Assembly: GCF_021190955.1 (NCBI RefSeq)
Contig: NZ_JAIOAO010000002.1
Location: forward strand, 434,001-498,000
DNA: 64,000 nt
Direction: 5' to 3'
DNA from: Parachryseolinea silvisoli
GTDB lineage: Bacteria; Bacteroidota; Bacteroidia; Cytophagales; Cyclobacteriaceae
The position numbers and the translations under genes are program-made. Positions 26,580 through 35,869 of this stretch are shown here, in pieces. The number at the start of each line of letters is the position of its first letter. The first letter of the stretch is position 1. The notes under the pieces were generated by a model that saw only the letters and a list, made by a program, of their open reading frames with translations, was not told where the DNA came from and did no database searches.

Positions 26580-27119
26580 ATGAAACACTTTGTATTGTCT
26601 CTCGTCATGATGATCATGGGTCTTGCGGCGCATGCCCAGGTCGTTGGCAAGATGTTCCCCGCGATGGAAGCCGAGAGTGTAGAAGACAAAAAAGTAAAAC
26701 TGCCCGACGATGTGAAAGGCAAATATACCCTGCTCGGCCTGGCGTACTCCAAAAAATCGGAAGATGAACTGAACTCCTGGTTCCAACCCGTGTTCGAGAA
26801 GTTCATTCAAAAGACCAACGGACTGATGTCGGGGTTTGGTTATGACGTAAACGTATACTTCGTTCCCATGTTCACCGGCGTGAATGCGGCCGCGACGGGC
26901 ACCGCCAAACGCAAAGCCCTGAAGAACATCGACCCCCAGCTGTTGCCCTACATCCTGTTTTACAGGGGCGAGCTGAAGCCGTACAAAGAAGCCCTCGACT
27001 TCGAGAAAAAAGACATTCCTTATTTCTTCGTGCTCGACGAAACGGGCAAGATTGTCTACGCCACTTCCGGCAAATTCTCTACCACAAAGCTTGATAAGGT
27101 AGAAGAAGTCATCGAATAG
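26580..27119 (+). CDS. Exported thioredoxin-fold-like protein
   Basis: Starting at the ATG at 26580 gives a 179-residue precursor with a signal peptide (FVLSLVMMIMGLAAHAQ). The frame is open 114 bp further upstream, with a leader that lacks signal-peptide character. The mature part begins like peroxiredoxin-fold proteins (GKMFPAMEAESVEDKKVKLP, then YTLLGLAYSKKSEDEL) and ends IPYFFVLDETGKIVYATSG. There is no CxxC pair, so redox activity is doubtful. It is weakly like the ATP10 group of thioredoxin-like assembly factors. The promoter region upstream is AT-poor and unclear. Confidence 0.72.
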   Translation: MKHFVLSLVMMIMGLAAHAQVVGKMFPAMEAESVEDKKVKLPDDVKGKYTLLGLAYSKKSEDELNSWFQPVFEKFIQKTNGLMSGFGYDVNVYFVPMFTGVNAAATGTAKRKALKNIDPQLLPYILFYRGELKPYKEALDFEKKDIPYFFVLDETGKIVYATSGKFSTTKLDKVEEVIE

Positions 27120-27144
27120 AAGCCTTTTTATCTATTTTGACAGG

Positions 27145-27186
27145 AATTGACGATTTAAGAGTACCTTAGATCGTCAATTTTGTTTT
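27145..27186 (+). terminator. Long hairpin with T tract ending against the prsW start
   Basis: AATTGACGAT (27145-27154) pairs with ATCGTCAATT (27170-27179), and TAAG/CTTA extend the stem inward to a 5-base loop; one T-G pair interrupts. The following TTTTGTTTT tract ends two bases before the prsW ATG at 27189. It would terminate the upstream gene, and any prsW message reading through it would have this hairpin in its leader. Confidence 0.8.
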
Positions 27187-27188
27187 AG

Positions 27189-27902
27189 ATGAATCTTATC
27201 AGCCTGGTAGCCCTGGCCGTCGCACCCGGGGTGGCCATTGCCCTATACATATACTTAAAAGACCAACACGAACGGGAGCCACTCTCCCTGTTGCTGATAA
27301 GCTTCCTCTACGGCACGCTGAGCGCCGTGATCACACTGATCATTAGCCTTCCCCTCAACATCTTCCTGATCACAAAGCCCCACGACGTGGTAGGGGAGTT
27401 CTATAATGCCTTCTTCAAAGTCGCACTGGTGGAAGAGCTGAGCAAGTTCCTGTTCGTCCGCTTTGTGTTATACAACAACAAGAACTTCAACGAGCCCTTT
27501 GACGGCATTGTCTACGCCGTGATGGTAAGCATGGGCTTCGCCACACTCGAGAACATTATCTACGTCTATGAATTCGGCGTCACCACAGGCATCCTACGCA
27601 TGTTTACAGCCGTGCCGGCCCATGCCATCTTTGGCGTGTTAATGGGATATTTTGTAGGCAAAGCACGGTTTGCCCCATACCGGCAGTTTTATTACAGCAT
27701 CATAGGTCTCGGAGCGGCCGCGATCCTGCACGGCGCATACGACTACTTCTGGTTTCTCTCACACCTGCCAGCACTCTGGATCGGAGGCGTAGCCTCCCTG
27801 GTCCTGGGGTTCGTCCTCGCCCGCAAAGCCATCCGCCTGCATCAACAAGCTTCTCCTTTCTCAGTCCGAAGGGAGGAGTCCAGGCAGCAGGGAACAGAGT
27901 AA
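27189..27902 (+). CDS. PrsW-type intramembrane metalloprotease
   Basis: The 237-residue polytopic protein has about seven transmembrane helices. The diagnostic PrsW motif is VEELSKFLFVRF (about residues 81-92), where two adjacent glutamates bind zinc, followed by FDGIVYAVMVSMGFATLENI with a second glutamate and a third site, VPAHAIFGVLMGYF, with a histidine; LHGAYDYFW supplies the last. In Bacillus, PrsW cleaves an anti-sigma factor; many bacterial relatives have unknown targets. No anti-sigma factor gene is adjacent. The start sits directly after a strong hairpin. Confidence 0.92.
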   Translation: MNLISLVALAVAPGVAIALYIYLKDQHEREPLSLLLISFLYGTLSAVITLIISLPLNIFLITKPHDVVGEFYNAFFKVALVEELSKFLFVRFVLYNNKNFNEPFDGIVYAVMVSMGFATLENIIYVYEFGVTTGILRMFTAVPAHAIFGVLMGYFVGKARFAPYRQFYYSIIGLGAAAILHGAYDYFWFLSHLPALWIGGVASLVLGFVLARKAIRLHQQASPFSVRREESRQQGTE

Positions 27903-27941
27903 GCAAACAAGCATGTTCGCGCTCGCACGCACGCTGTATTT

Positions 27942-28493
27942 TTAGGGTGTTATTTCAATCCTCTTCAAAACAGCAACCTGTCTAAAATGCCCCTTTTTCA
28001 AAAGCCCCACCAACTGGGCCGGAGTAGGATCGATCTGGTATAGCTTCTTACCGTGGACAACCGACGAGTCTACCTTAATCTCGCGACCAAAGTTCTTAAT
28101 AAACGTAGGAAATTCCTTTTCTTCTGCTCCCAACATAAAATAGGCTATATCGCCGTTGGCCTCGAGCCGCATCGCTCGCACCAGCCACTCCGGATTGTTA
28201 AAGAGATTGATAAAGTAATAGCCTTTATAGTAGCGCAATAACAGGCTGTCGCCCAGTACGCGCTTGTCGCCCTTGTCGCTCAGGGCAAAATAGGTATGCG
28301 CCTCCACCACCAACGTATCGCGTACTGCGCGGTTGTCTTCCGGCAACAGGTAGTGTCCGCGCATAGCCTCGGGTATTTCCGCCAGGGAATTCACCCCCTT
28401 GGGTTGGGGCGCGCGATAGGTAATTTCCTGACAACCGATGAGACCCAGGAAAAACAAGCTGATACAAAGCACTCTCATAAGATGAAGGTACAA
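27942..28493 (-). CDS. Lipoprotein of unknown function
   Basis: The 183-residue precursor has a signal peptide with the lipobox GLIGC (cysteine near residue 21). The mature part is mixed alpha/beta, with YLLPEDNRAVRDTLVVEAHTY and a C-terminal half resembling small envelope proteins of this phylum (IDPTPAQLVGLLKKGHFRQVAVLKRI). No named domain. It lies 42 bp downstream of the large GAF-like gene on the same strand and converges with prsW across 39 bp. It may be cotranscribed with the GAF-like gene. Confidence 0.75.
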   Translation of the reverse strand: MYLHLMRVLCISLFFLGLIGCQEITYRAPQPKGVNSLAEIPEAMRGHYLLPEDNRAVRDTLVVEAHTYFALSDKGDKRVLGDSLLLRYYKGYYFINLFNNPEWLVRAMRLEANGDIAYFMLGAEEKEFPTFIKNFGREIKVDSSVVHGKKLYQIDPTPAQLVGLLKKGHFRQVAVLKRIEITP

Positions 28494-28535
28494 AGCTTTC
28501 CTGGAAGTGTATAAACTAGAACGATTGAAATTTCA

Positions 28536-30911
28536 TTACAACAACCGCAACGCCTCTTCCATACCAGCCGCCAGGGACGGGGCTTCACCAATCGTAGCGT
28601 GCTCTTCCGGGGCCACGGCTATACGCAGCGCCCGCAATCCGGTGGCGCCGGGCAAGGCTTCCAGCTCCAGCATTTCCACCACGCCCACCATCAGGTTGCG
28701 CGCCCGCAGGTAATGGAAGTACCGCTCGTATTCATCCTCGATTTTTACCTGGTTATATACAATAGCAATCTTGCCGGGTTGGGTCAGTCGTTCGCCGGTG
28801 TTTTTAATAAAAGCCTTGTCGATACGTTTCTTGACGATCTCGTACCGAATGTCATAGGCGCCGTCCACATCGAACTGGCGCTCGTCGGCGCGAAACCGGA
28901 TCGACAGAGGCTGGTCGTGTACGAGAATGAGCTGGGTGATGTCCAGCGGCGCTTTCAGTGTCGCCTTGAGCGATGTTATCTTTCGTGCGATATCCACCAT
29001 TGTCAGCAACTGCCACAGCCGAAAATTCTGCAGATTATAGGCGTCGAATGTTATATTTTTTAAAAGCGAGCTTCCGACATACAGCGTAAACTCCACACCG
29101 TCGGTTCTATACTTCTCAAAATAATGTGGAAACATCTTCTGCGCCTCGTCGTCGGCATCATCCAGACAGGCGCCAATGGTATGATTGATCTGTTGCAGAC
29201 TGTCTTCAAATGCCTGCCGGCGCGTATAAACCACACCAAAGAACGGGTCCAGCTGCGACCGGTAATGCTCGATGGCCTGTTGCAACACAGCCTCGTGTTC
29301 AAAGCGCTGCAACAGGGGATGGATCTCTTGTTTCAAAAAGTCCAAAACATCGCTTTCGTCGCTCGACACCAGCCCGCGGCCCAACCGCGCAAAATGTTCC
29401 TCCACCTTGACCAGAGCTGCATCCAGCAACGGTAGGCTCATGTGCTCCTGAAACGTCCGCAGCAACGTGCCGGCCAGTACCAGGTTCTCCTGCAGGTCCC
29501 GTTGAATGGCCACATTCCGCTCGATCGATGAATTGCGTACGTCGGCCATACCAAACAGTGGGTATACATCTTTAAAAACAATCTCTTCCAGAACGGCCTT
29601 GTCGTTTGTACGGCGTTTGTTCATCAGGTTTACACCCGCCTCAAAGAATCGCCACTGCACTGTCGCATGGATCGCGGTACACTCTTCCTGTATCAGCGCA
29701 CGCACCTCGGTCGACAGCTCCTCCTTCACACGCTTGACCGCCGTGGTAAACATGGGCAGCACATGCTCCATCTTGTGGGCGCTAACAGGATTCAGCTGGC
29801 CTGGCACCGGCGACACGAGCTCCAGCATACCGATCGTTTCTCCTTCGTCTACCAGCGGTGTCAGCAAAATATTCCGAACACCGTCTGTCAGTAAGTGTTC
29901 TTCAATGGGCGACCGGAACGGATAATCTTCTAAATTCTCTACCGTGATGCTGCGCCGCTCAATCCAGCTGCGTTCATATACCGACCCCGACAGATGGGCA
30001 CCTTGCAAATCGCTGATGGTACCGAGCAGCGTCCTCCACCGTTCCGTGGCAGGATAGCTAATCGCCAGGCGATTGCTGGGGTCCAGGTACGCTATGCTCA
30101 TGCGTATGTCTGCCATGCCAAACAACGACTGCACTTTGTGCTCAATGCGACTGAAGCTCTCTGGCTGCATCAGCGCCTGACGCTCCAGCAAATCATATTT
30201 GATCGACGACAGCATCTCCTGTTCGGTAACGTCGATCATGCGCATGATCAGAAAGCCTTGAAAAGTATAGTCTTCGGGCCGGAAGTATTGCAGCCATAAA
30301 TCGACGTCATAAATCTTTTCGATCAGGAATTTGATAATGTTTTTGTCGATCGCCTTAGGCGCAGTATGCGGAATGATCTCGCAAAACTCTTGGTTTAGCT
30401 CCACTTTGTATACCCGGCCCAAACCTGTAACTTTATCTTTCAGGGCCACAATCACCGGCTTGGGATTGCTTGACGAGATGCGGCTGTCCTGATATTTTTC
30501 GAGGATCATGAGGCAGGCCCGCAAAATTTTCCCCAGTGTCACACGGCCACCTGGCACATTGGCCACCGCCTGCTCCTCAAAGTCTGTCAGGTCGATATGG
30601 GCGTTAAAGGCAGGAGTGGCATAAATGGCCTTAAGATTAAAGGGCTCGATAATCGCTACCAGGTCAGTGGAATTGGACGCCAGCGGAATGGCGGCCGTCA
30701 GGAGGAAGTTGATAAATGGACGGTGCTTTTCTAATGTCGAATAGTCGTCGATCGGCTGTCGCAGTTCTGGGGCTTGATCAATGTATGCCAGAAGCTGCTC
30801 CGCAAACGCCGGCAACTCGCCACTACGAATGCGCTCCTCCCAGTATTCCACCAGCAACCGCAAGCTCAATACAGTTTTAAACGGAAATGCACGGTGGTGG
30901 ACGTTCGACAT
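28536..30911 (-). CDS. Large cytoplasmic GAF-like protein with internal repeats
   Basis: The 791-residue protein has no signal peptide or membrane helix. A GAF-like segment lies at about 255-400 (LFGMADIRMSIAYLD at its start; ILLTPLVDEGETIGMLELVSP near its end). The phrase LFGMAD(I/V)R recurs at about 264 and 454, and a looser copy (FFGVVYTRR) lies near 559, each after the pattern of a helix, so the protein seems to hold three related modules. It resembles Bacteroidota 'GAF domain-containing' proteins of unknown function. No kinase, phosphodiesterase or DNA-binding motif is visible. Its ligand is unknown. Confidence 0.8.
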   Translation of the reverse strand: MSNVHHRAFPFKTVLSLRLLVEYWEERIRSGELPAFAEQLLAYIDQAPELRQPIDDYSTLEKHRPFINFLLTAAIPLASNSTDLVAIIEPFNLKAIYATPAFNAHIDLTDFEEQAVANVPGGRVTLGKILRACLMILEKYQDSRISSSNPKPVIVALKDKVTGLGRVYKVELNQEFCEIIPHTAPKAIDKNIIKFLIEKIYDVDLWLQYFRPEDYTFQGFLIMRMIDVTEQEMLSSIKYDLLERQALMQPESFSRIEHKVQSLFGMADIRMSIAYLDPSNRLAISYPATERWRTLLGTISDLQGAHLSGSVYERSWIERRSITVENLEDYPFRSPIEEHLLTDGVRNILLTPLVDEGETIGMLELVSPVPGQLNPVSAHKMEHVLPMFTTAVKRVKEELSTEVRALIQEECTAIHATVQWRFFEAGVNLMNKRRTNDKAVLEEIVFKDVYPLFGMADVRNSSIERNVAIQRDLQENLVLAGTLLRTFQEHMSLPLLDAALVKVEEHFARLGRGLVSSDESDVLDFLKQEIHPLLQRFEHEAVLQQAIEHYRSQLDPFFGVVYTRRQAFEDSLQQINHTIGACLDDADDEAQKMFPHYFEKYRTDGVEFTLYVGSSLLKNITFDAYNLQNFRLWQLLTMVDIARKITSLKATLKAPLDITQLILVHDQPLSIRFRADERQFDVDGAYDIRYEIVKKRIDKAFIKNTGERLTQPGKIAIVYNQVKIEDEYERYFHYLRARNLMVGVVEMLELEALPGATGLRALRIAVAPEEHATIGEAPSLAAGMEEALRLL

Positions 30912-31042
30912 AAGACAGGTTTCGCTGGTAATACGCGACTGCGTGTTCAGGGTTCTAAAAAAGAGACGGAAAACACGATCGGTCTATTGTGAAATGCACA
31001 TGAAATGACACTTATACGCTATCAAAAAAGGTCTCAAAACCT

Positions 31043-31050
31043 TATTTTTG
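31043..31050 (+). promoter_or_regulatory. -7 element upstream of the 31.1-kb lipoprotein gene
   Basis: TATTTTTG matches TAnnTTTG exactly, 61 bases before the ATG. It is the right arm of a hairpin: GGTCTCAAAA (31030-31039) pairs with a TTTTGAGGCC arm ending near 31054, with one wobble pair. Promoter and dyad thus overlap. Confidence 0.5.
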
Positions 31051-31111
31051 AGGCCGTTGCAACCTAAAAGTGCAGGAGCGTGTCTATAGAGTACAACGCG
31101 GGAAAAGGACT

Positions 31112-31831
31112 ATGAAGTCGTCAAGAATTTTAATTATCTGGGTAGGCATGCTGCTGGCAGCATGCGGCGTGGTGGGAGAGCCTGCTGTGGCAGACAGTGG
31201 GCTGCTTATTTCTTCCTTCTTATTTGATTTCAGCAAAGAGCAATACGACTGGCAAGCAGACTTTGCCGATTACCCTGTCGATTCTGCTCAAGCTGCCTCC
31301 TATTTGCTCAGCGCAACGTACACGGCCCGCCCCGAAAACCTGGGAAACGGTGTCAGCGCCATGATGCTGACCGGCAACAACCAGGGCGAGAAACTTTTTA
31401 TGTATATGAAAAAGAAGGTCACCGGGTTGGTCCCCGATGTAAACTACACCGTGATCTTCGAAATTGAGCTCGCCTCTGAGCTTCCTGCGAAAGGATTGGG
31501 GAAAGAAGTATTGCTAAAAGCTGGTGCCACATACTCCGAGCCCAAAACGATGATCGATAACGGCAACTATGTGCTCAACGTTGACAAGGGCGAAAGCTTC
31601 AACCGCGGCGAGGACATGGTCCCGCTCGGCAACATTGGTACCACAGAAGGCACGAAAGACTTTCAGCTCATCACGCGCTCAAATGGGGAAACATCCGGTC
31701 CCTTCATTGCCAAGAGCAATAGCAAAGGGGAAATGTGGCTCATGGTAGGAACAGAAACGACCTTCCACGGCATCACCACGGTATACTATAGCAAAGTGAA
31801 CGTTATCCTCAGCAGCAGCAACCAGCAGTAG
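31112..31831 (+). CDS. Lipoprotein of unknown function
   Basis: The ATG at 31112 follows a clear ribosome-binding site (GGAAAAGGA). The 239-residue precursor has a signal peptide ending MLLAAC, with the cysteine near residue 17. The mature domain is rich in beta strands and begins DFSKEQYDWQADFADYPVD; it includes NYTVIFEIELAS and a conserved-looking FLYD-like core. It looks like a carbohydrate-binding-module or jelly-roll sandwich, but I cannot name the family. It stands alone with its own promoter. Confidence 0.75.
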   Translation: MKSSRILIIWVGMLLAACGVVGEPAVADSGLLISSFLFDFSKEQYDWQADFADYPVDSAQAASYLLSATYTARPENLGNGVSAMMLTGNNQGEKLFMYMKKKVTGLVPDVNYTVIFEIELASELPAKGLGKEVLLKAGATYSEPKTMIDNGNYVLNVDKGESFNRGEDMVPLGNIGTTEGTKDFQLITRSNGETSGPFIAKSNSKGEMWLMVGTETTFHGITTVYYSKVNVILSSSNQQ

Positions 31832-31945
31832 CAAAGGCTACACAATGTATACTACCGAACAAAAGTAAGCCCACACGTATTACACAGTTGTATTAAATTT
31901 CAGACCGGGTGCTGAGAAGTCCCCGAAAGTATTTTAATTTTCACG

Positions 31946-32743
31946 ATGAAGCATTCAAAAATAGCCATCATCGGAGGCGGAAATCTAGGCGCGGCCATTG
32001 CCGAAGGTTTGCTGAAAAGTAAGTTCATCACGCCGGACCACCTGACGGTTACACGCCGGAATACCGATGCCCTCAGTGCCCTCGCCAGGCAAGGTGTACA
32101 CACCACCAGCGACAACAAAAAAGCCATACATGACAGCGACGTAATTATCGTGGCCGTAAAGCCCTATAACGTTCGCGAGATCCTTGATAGCCTGAAAGAG
32201 AGCTTCGATCCCTCCCGCCACATCGTCATCAGCGTAGTGACAGGCGTATTTCTCAAAGACTTGCAAGGTATTCTAACAGCCGGCATGCCCATCTTCCGCG
32301 CCATGCCCAATACCGCCATTGCCATTCAGGAATCTGTCACCTGTCTCTGCCACCAGGGCGCTACGACTGAACAAGTGTCGTATGTCACGGAGCTGTTTGA
32401 CCAGTTGGGCATCACCATCAACATTGACGAGAAGTTGATGGATGCCGCCACTGTACTGGGTGCCTGCGGCATAGCCTTTGCGCTGCGCTTCATTCGTGCA
32501 TCGACACAAGGTGGCATTGAAATTGGCTTTGATGCCAAGACCGCCAATCTCATCGCCGCGCAGACGGTCAAAGGCGCAGCCGAGTTACTGCTCAAGCTCA
32601 ACCGCCACCCGGAAGAGGAAATCGACAAGGTAACAACACCCAAAGGCTGCACCATTGTGGGCCTGAACGAAATGGAGCACCAGGGCTTCAGCTCGTCGCT
32701 TATCAAAGGTATTGGCGCGTCGTACGATAAGATTGTAAAGTAA
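31946..32743 (+). CDS. proC: Pyrroline-5-carboxylate reductase
   Basis: ProC performs the last step of proline synthesis with NADPH. The 265-residue protein has the Rossmann motif IIGGGNLGAAIAEGLL, AVKPYNV, then MPIFRAMPNTAI, which is diagnostic, a helical dimerisation domain (VLGACGIAFALRFI, AAQTVKGAAELLL), and VTTPKGCT near the C-terminus. It is full length. Convergent with the LEA-like lipoprotein, 17 bp apart. Confidence 0.97.
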   Translation: MKHSKIAIIGGGNLGAAIAEGLLKSKFITPDHLTVTRRNTDALSALARQGVHTTSDNKKAIHDSDVIIVAVKPYNVREILDSLKESFDPSRHIVISVVTGVFLKDLQGILTAGMPIFRAMPNTAIAIQESVTCLCHQGATTEQVSYVTELFDQLGITINIDEKLMDAATVLGACGIAFALRFIRASTQGGIEIGFDAKTANLIAAQTVKGAAELLLKLNRHPEEEIDKVTTPKGCTIVGLNEMEHQGFSSSLIKGIGASYDKIVK

Positions 32744-32760
32744 CCGGGACGGGTCTGCGG

Positions 32761-33216
32761 CTAGAATTTGACGCGGACCTCGTCTTTGTACTTGACAGGT
32801 ACTCGTAATGGAAAACCATGGTAGTTTACCTTGAGCACGCCCTCGTACCGTACTTCAAACTTCTTTCCTCCCAGCACACTGAAGATCGTATCCAGGAAGC
32901 CAAGCTCCTGCATAGCCAGCTTTACCTCCAGCGGCACCGTAAACTCACCCTTGGCGGGAATGATCGTGTTCAGCTCCTGGTCAACCGTACCAGCCTTCTT
33001 GCCGTCGACAAAAATCTCGACGTTAATACGCTTTAGCTTACCGTGCTGCGGATTGGGGTTGAAAAAAATGGCCTGTGCTTTCAGCATCGGGGCCGTGGTA
33101 CCATCGACTACCACGTCTTTAATTTGTCGTAAAACAATGTCTTCCTTCGGTGTTTTACATGACGCCAGCATCACCAACAGACCGACTACCAGAAATTTTA
33201 ACGTAGCTTTATACAT
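32761..33216 (-). CDS. LEA type 2 family lipoprotein
   Basis: The 151-residue precursor has a signal peptide with the lipobox VMLASC (cysteine near residue 20). The mature domain fits the LEA-2/WHy beta-sandwich: FFNPNPQHGKLKRINVEIFVDG, then IPAKGEFTVPLEVKL and a final RYEGVLKVNYHGFPLRVPV. In plants the family is tied to desiccation; in bacteria its role is unclear. It would be tethered in the envelope. Confidence 0.82.
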   Translation of the reverse strand: MYKATLKFLVVGLLVMLASCKTPKEDIVLRQIKDVVVDGTTAPMLKAQAIFFNPNPQHGKLKRINVEIFVDGKKAGTVDQELNTIIPAKGEFTVPLEVKLAMQELGFLDTIFSVLGGKKFEVRYEGVLKVNYHGFPLRVPVKYKDEVRVKF

Positions 33217-33522
33217 AGTAAACAGATTCGTAACACACTATTTGTAGCAAGGATCGAACCATATCGAGCTGTTTACCGTTGGAAGGTGTGTAGGGGCTTC
33301 CCCAGCCTGACGATTTACCGTTGCAATCAGTTGTTGCTAATAATTGATTCTGCCGACCCTTCCATGTTTAAATGACCATGATCCGGGCAAGCACAGCGAT
33401 ATTTTTTGAATATAGCGACCACAAATATGCAGGAATTGGCTGAATTGCTGATATTTAGATGTCAAAATAACAACGTGGGGCATTTTTTTTGACTCCTACA
33501 CCCCAACTAAAACAAGCTCACT
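33217..33522. other. Intergenic region between the LEA-like lipoprotein and rnr (no gene seen)
   Basis: This 306-bp divergent spacer must carry promoters for both flanking genes. The best plus-strand candidate is an imperfect -7 box, TATTTTTTG at 33400-33408 (one T too many). No frame over 25 codons with a start, no RNA gene fold and no repeat were seen. A long T run (33484-33491) precedes the rnr leader. Confidence 0.5.
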
Positions 33523-35805
33523 ATGAGCAAAAAGACAAAAAACGAAAAGACCAAAGCTCCGAAAGGAACGAAAACTCCAAAAGGGACCAAAAAACCGAAA
33601 GGCAAAGACCTTAAGAAATTCTTTCAACAGGCCATCCTCGAGATGCTCGACCATGCGGACGGAAGAGGCTACAGCATCAAACAAATTCTGAAAAAGCTGG
33701 ACCTCAAAAAACGCGACGATATCAAACTGGCCACGTTCACCATCTATCAACTCGAAGACGACGATCAGATAAAACCGCTCAAGAACGGTAGCTTTGTCAG
33801 CAACCGTAAAGTAGAAGAACTCACCGGCATTGTTGACCATGTCAGCTCACGCTTTGCGTATGTTCGCCTAGGCGCAGGGAAAGATGATATCTTTATCAAA
33901 GGTGGCCGCGACCTGGCCGGCGCTGTCGATGGCGATACCGTGAAGATCACGCTGCTGTCTACACGCCACGGCGATCACCAGGAAGGTAGAGTAATAGAAG
34001 TCATACGCCGTAGCCGTACCCGCTTCGCGGGCAAGATCGAAATCTCAAAAAGCTTCGCCTTCGTCGTACCCGACTATCGCAAAATGCATCAGGACTTCTT
34101 CGTGTACCCCGAGAATGTCAACGGCGCCCGTAGCGGCGACAAGGTAATCGTAGAAGTCACCTCATGGGCAACCGACGATCGCAAGCCCGAAGCCAAGGTA
34201 ATAGAAGTCCTCGGCCGCGCAGGCGAGAACGAAGCCGAGATCCACTCCATCATGGCGGAATTCGGACTGCCGTTCCGCTTCCCGCAAGAAGTAGACGACG
34301 AGTCGAAAAAGGTTAAAGAAGGCATTACCAAAGAAGAAGTTAAAAAGCGCTGGGATTTCCGCGAAGTCACGACCTTTACAATCGACCCCTTTGACGCAAA
34401 AGACTTTGACGATGCGTTGTCATTCCAAACACTGCCAAACGGCAACTATGAGATTGGCATACATATCGCCGACGTGACACATTATGTGAAACCCGACACC
34501 GAGTTGGAGAAAGAAGCGTATGAGCGAGCCACCTCGGTATACCTGGTAGACCGTACTATCCCAATGTTGCCCGAACGCATATCCAACGAGTTGTGCTCAC
34601 TGCGTCCGCATGAGGATAAACTTACCTTCTCGGCCGTCTTCGAATTGGACGCCTCGGGTAAAATCAAAAAAGAGTGGTTCGGACGTACCGTTATCCACTC
34701 CGATGTACGCTTTAGCTACGAAGAAGCACAAGAGATCCTCGAGCGTGGCACAGGCACCCTGGCCGAAGAGCTGAAGATCTTGAACGACATGGCCAAGAAG
34801 CTACGCAAGCAACGCTTTGCCAAAGGCGCCGTGAACTTCGAAACAACAGAAGTGAAGTTCAAGCTCGATGAAAAGGGTAAACCGCTCGCAGTCATTCCGA
34901 AGGTGCGCAAAGATGCTCACAAGCTCATCGAAGAGTTTATGCTGCTGGCCAACAAACGTGTGGCCACCTATATCTACGACATGAAGAAGGGCAAGGAGAA
35001 AAATACGTATGTATACCGTATCCACGACTCGCCCGATCCGGAAAAGGTGCAAGACTTTGCCGTGTTTGCTAAACAATTTGGACACCAGATCAACATCGAT
35101 GATGCGTCGATCAGCCAGTCGCTGAACAAACTGATGACCTCCATCGAAGGCAAGCCTGAACAAAATATACTGGAACAGCTCGCCATTCGCACCATGGCAA
35201 AGGCCAAGTATTCGACAGAAGCCAAAGGACACTTTGGCTTGGCGTTCGAACACTACTCGCACTTTACATCGCCGATCCGTCGTTATCCCGACATGATGGC
35301 GCATCGCCTGCTGCAGCACTACCTGGACGAAGGTAAGTCCGCAAACAAAGCCGAATACGAAGAAAAATGCGTGCACTCTTCCGAACGTGAAAAGCGTGCT
35401 GCCGATGCCGAGCGGGCGTCGATCAAATACAAGCAAGTAGAGTTCATGGCCAACGCCGAAAACCGCGCGTACGAAGGCCTGATCTCGGGCGTGACCGAAT
35501 GGGGTCTCTATGTCGAGATCGTCGAGACGAAATGCGAAGGCATGATCCGATTGGCCGATCTTTCAGATGACTTCTACGAGTTTGACCAGCGCAGCTACCG
35601 CGTGATCGGCCGCAAGACGAAGAAGGTCTATACGCTGGGCGATAAAATAAAGGTGAAGGTGAAAAAGACCGACATCGACAAACGCCTGATCGATCTGGTC
35701 TTCGCCGACAGCAAACTGGAAAAAGGCCAGCGTGACGAGAAAGTCGAGCGGGGCGCCAGAGGGGAGAGACCCAGGAAAGGCCGCAAAAAAAGTTTTGAAG
35801 ATTAA
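33523..35805 (+). CDS. rnr: Ribonuclease R
   Basis: RNase R is a 3'-5' exoribonuclease that degrades structured RNA. The 760-residue protein starts with a very basic tail (KKTKNEKTKAPKGTKTPK), then a helical domain and cold-shock domains (about 80-260). The RNB catalytic domain (about 270-600) has the metal-binding DPFDAKDFDDALS and the HFTSPIRRYPD signature. An S1 domain (about 650-730) and a basic C-terminus follow. It is followed by a perfect terminator. Confidence 0.97.
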   Translation: MSKKTKNEKTKAPKGTKTPKGTKKPKGKDLKKFFQQAILEMLDHADGRGYSIKQILKKLDLKKRDDIKLATFTIYQLEDDDQIKPLKNGSFVSNRKVEELTGIVDHVSSRFAYVRLGAGKDDIFIKGGRDLAGAVDGDTVKITLLSTRHGDHQEGRVIEVIRRSRTRFAGKIEISKSFAFVVPDYRKMHQDFFVYPENVNGARSGDKVIVEVTSWATDDRKPEAKVIEVLGRAGENEAEIHSIMAEFGLPFRFPQEVDDESKKVKEGITKEEVKKRWDFREVTTFTIDPFDAKDFDDALSFQTLPNGNYEIGIHIADVTHYVKPDTELEKEAYERATSVYLVDRTIPMLPERISNELCSLRPHEDKLTFSAVFELDASGKIKKEWFGRTVIHSDVRFSYEEAQEILERGTGTLAEELKILNDMAKKLRKQRFAKGAVNFETTEVKFKLDEKGKPLAVIPKVRKDAHKLIEEFMLLANKRVATYIYDMKKGKEKNTYVYRIHDSPDPEKVQDFAVFAKQFGHQINIDDASISQSLNKLMTSIEGKPEQNILEQLAIRTMAKAKYSTEAKGHFGLAFEHYSHFTSPIRRYPDMMAHRLLQHYLDEGKSANKAEYEEKCVHSSEREKRAADAERASIKYKQVEFMANAENRAYEGLISGVTEWGLYVEIVETKCEGMIRLADLSDDFYEFDQRSYRVIGRKTKKVYTLGDKIKVKVKKTDIDKRLIDLVFADSKLEKGQRDEKVERGARGERPRKGRKKSFED

Positions 35806-35826
35806 CGCATAATTTGCTCTCTTAGC

Positions 35827-35857
35827 AGCCTGGTAGTAACACTACCAGGCTTTTTTT
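35827..35857 (+). terminator. Rho-independent terminator after rnr
   Basis: AGCCTGGTAGT (35827-35837) pairs perfectly with ACTACCAGGCT (35841-35851) around a 3-base loop, followed by seven T residues. Confidence 0.95.
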
Positions 35858-35869
35858 ATACGTATACAC

